DNA of 57,383 nt, taken from positions 1-57,383 of IMG/VR virus record IMGVR_UViG_3300032299_000921; one strand, given 5' to 3'. The translations under genes and the position numbers were made by a program. Below, piece after piece: positions 56,845 to 57,383 of this stretch. The DNA comes from a virus. The notes beneath the pieces were generated by a model. The model worked only from the letters and a program-made list of their open reading frames with translations, had not been told where the DNA came from and did no database searches. Numbering within the stretch: the first letter of the stretch is position 1; each line of letters opens with the position of its first letter.

Positions 56845-57126
56845 ATGAATCACGAAGAAGCAATTCAAGAAGGTCCAAGATTGACCCCAATGCCTGAAAG
56901 GGAAGAACAAATGACTGAGGTAGCAAAAGAGTACAGACCATCCAAACAAGAAGCACTCCGAGAGTATGAAATCAATATTAGATTTTTAAGCAGAGGATGT
57001 ATTGTTAGAGTGGGCTGTAAAGAAATTGCTTTTGAGGATTTTTCAAGAGCAATGGCTGAAATTAATGAGTATGTAGCAAGAGATACATACGAGGTACAAA
57101 AGAAATGGCGTAAATTGCTAGATTAA
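56845..57126 (+). CDS. Hypothetical early protein
   Basis: The 93-aa protein has an acidic, Pro-containing N-terminal 35 residues and a C-terminal part that looks like a small alpha/beta domain (NIRFLSRGCIVRVGCKEIAF). It is not recognised. It has its own TATATTTG-type promoter and is followed by the structured RNA-like region and the tRNA-like gene. Confidence 0.65.
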   Translation: MNHEEAIQEGPRLTPMPEREEQMTEVAKEYRPSKQEALREYEINIRFLSRGCIVRVGCKEIAFEDFSRAMAEINEYVARDTYEVQKKWRKLLD

Positions 57127-57257
57127 GATATTAGCCTCTAGGCCAGGGGATCGAAAAACAGGAGGGCATACCATAAGAACTGCTCACTCGTCCTCCGAAT
57201 CGTTGGTCGGCATAGTTAACGGGTTCTATGGTTGCTTAATGCAAAAAACCCGAACAT
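57127..57257 (+). other. Non-coding region with several hairpins upstream of the tRNA-like gene
   Basis: No ORF is convincing here. Short complementary pairs follow one another: GCCT/AGGC near 57137, GGAGG/CCTCC (about 57161-57198), CCGA/TCGG (about 57196-57211), and CGGGTT/AACCCG around a TTGC/GCAA inner stem (about 57220-57252), which competes with CATAG/CTATG. GC content is above that of the surroundings. It could be part of a larger RNA with the tRNA-like gene or a separate RNA; pairings are by eye. Confidence 0.4.
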
Positions 57258-57381
57258 AGTCAGGTGGCGGAATGGTAGACGCACGATTTGTTGTTTAACG
57301 ATGTGGCTCAATGTCCAAATGGATGAGAGAAAATAAACAGAAAAATATACCACACTACAGGTTCGAATCCTGTCCTGACTA
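57258..57381 (+). tRNA. tRNA-like gene without a normal anticodon arm
   Basis: AGTCAGG (57258-57264) pairs perfectly with CCTGACT (57374-57380). A Leu-type D arm follows (GCG, loop GAATGGTAGA, CGC), and the T arm is perfect (ACAGG, loop TTCGAAT, CCTGT). Between them lie 74 nt instead of roughly 35-40. No 5-bp stem with a 7-nt loop and U33 can be drawn. Instead TTTGTTGTTTA (57287-57297) pairs with TAAACAGAAAA (57334-57344) with one mismatch and one G-U, enclosing a small CTCA/TGAG hairpin. It could be an intron-containing or degenerate tRNA-Leu, or an anticodon-less tRNA mimic. The encoded 3' end is ACA at the window edge. Confidence 0.6.
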
Positions 57382-57383
57382 CA

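Noticed and set aside
1-57383. CRISPR array, insertion sequence or transposon
   Set aside because: No regularly spaced direct repeats with unique spacers were seen, and no transposase-like protein; the only recombinase is the small serine recombinase.
1-57383. Direct terminal repeats at the window ends
   Set aside because: The first and last ~60 bases do not match by eye. The open frame at the left end and the tRNA-like gene ending exactly at the right end suggest an arbitrary cut of a circular or permuted molecule instead.
57127-57383. tmRNA
   Set aside because: The tRNA-like part has a real D stem, the total length is too short, and no tag reading frame ending in Ala-Ala is visible.

Overview
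The window reads as a complete or nearly complete genome of a tailed, short-tailed (podovirus-type) phage of a Bacteroidetes host, probably a flavobacterium. Reasons: low GC (about one third by eye), almost no Shine-Dalgarno sites, many copies of the Bacteroidetes/Flavobacteria -7 promoter element TAnnTTTG, and a gene set of portal, scaffold, major capsid protein, ring-like connector proteins, a 1494-aa muzzle-like tail protein, internal virion proteins including one of 3893 aa, receptor-binding proteins and large terminase, with no sheath, tail tube or tape measure. No homology search was run; names rest on motifs and family memory.

Layout. (1) Rightward early/replication arm: 53.7 kb to the right end and, if the molecule is circular or circularly permuted, on through 1-8.4 kb. 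It holds an SSB-like protein, a YqaJ-type exonuclease, an HNH protein, zinc-knuckle proteins, a GroES-like protein, a tRNA-like gene, an orphan cytosine methyltransferase, a short serine recombinase, a membrane-anchored glucosaminidase, a T7-type primase-helicase and a family B DNA polymerase. (2) Leftward arm, 53.6 to 8.4 kb: two small regulators and a RusA resolvase, an apparent small non-coding RNA, then portal, scaffold, capsid, head-tail rings, muzzle, cargo proteins, the giant protein, a cluster of tail adhesins with an L,D-transpeptidase-type enzyme, a holin/spanin-type lysis cluster, a block of very basic small proteins, MazG plus a class II ribonucleotide reductase, a probable unimolecular spanin, a few accessory genes and finally the terminase. 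The arms diverge at 53.65-53.73 kb and converge at 8.41 kb, where the two last genes overlap.

How it works together. The early arm supplies DNA synthesis (PolB, primase-helicase, SSB, recombination nucleases) and the late arm supplies nucleotide supply (RNR, MazG), particle assembly, DNA delivery and lysis. Many late genes carry TAnnTTTG only 3-12 nt upstream of the ATG, suggesting many internal starts giving leaderless or nearly leaderless mRNAs.

Most unusual signals: a dispersed 7-bp motif GAGNCCC (at least 36 copies, roughly 5 expected from base composition, in all codon frames and both orientations); a promoter-to-terminator unit of about 250 nt without a convincing gene just before portal; and a tRNA-like gene at the right end with perfect acceptor, D and T arms but an extended helix where the anticodon arm should be.
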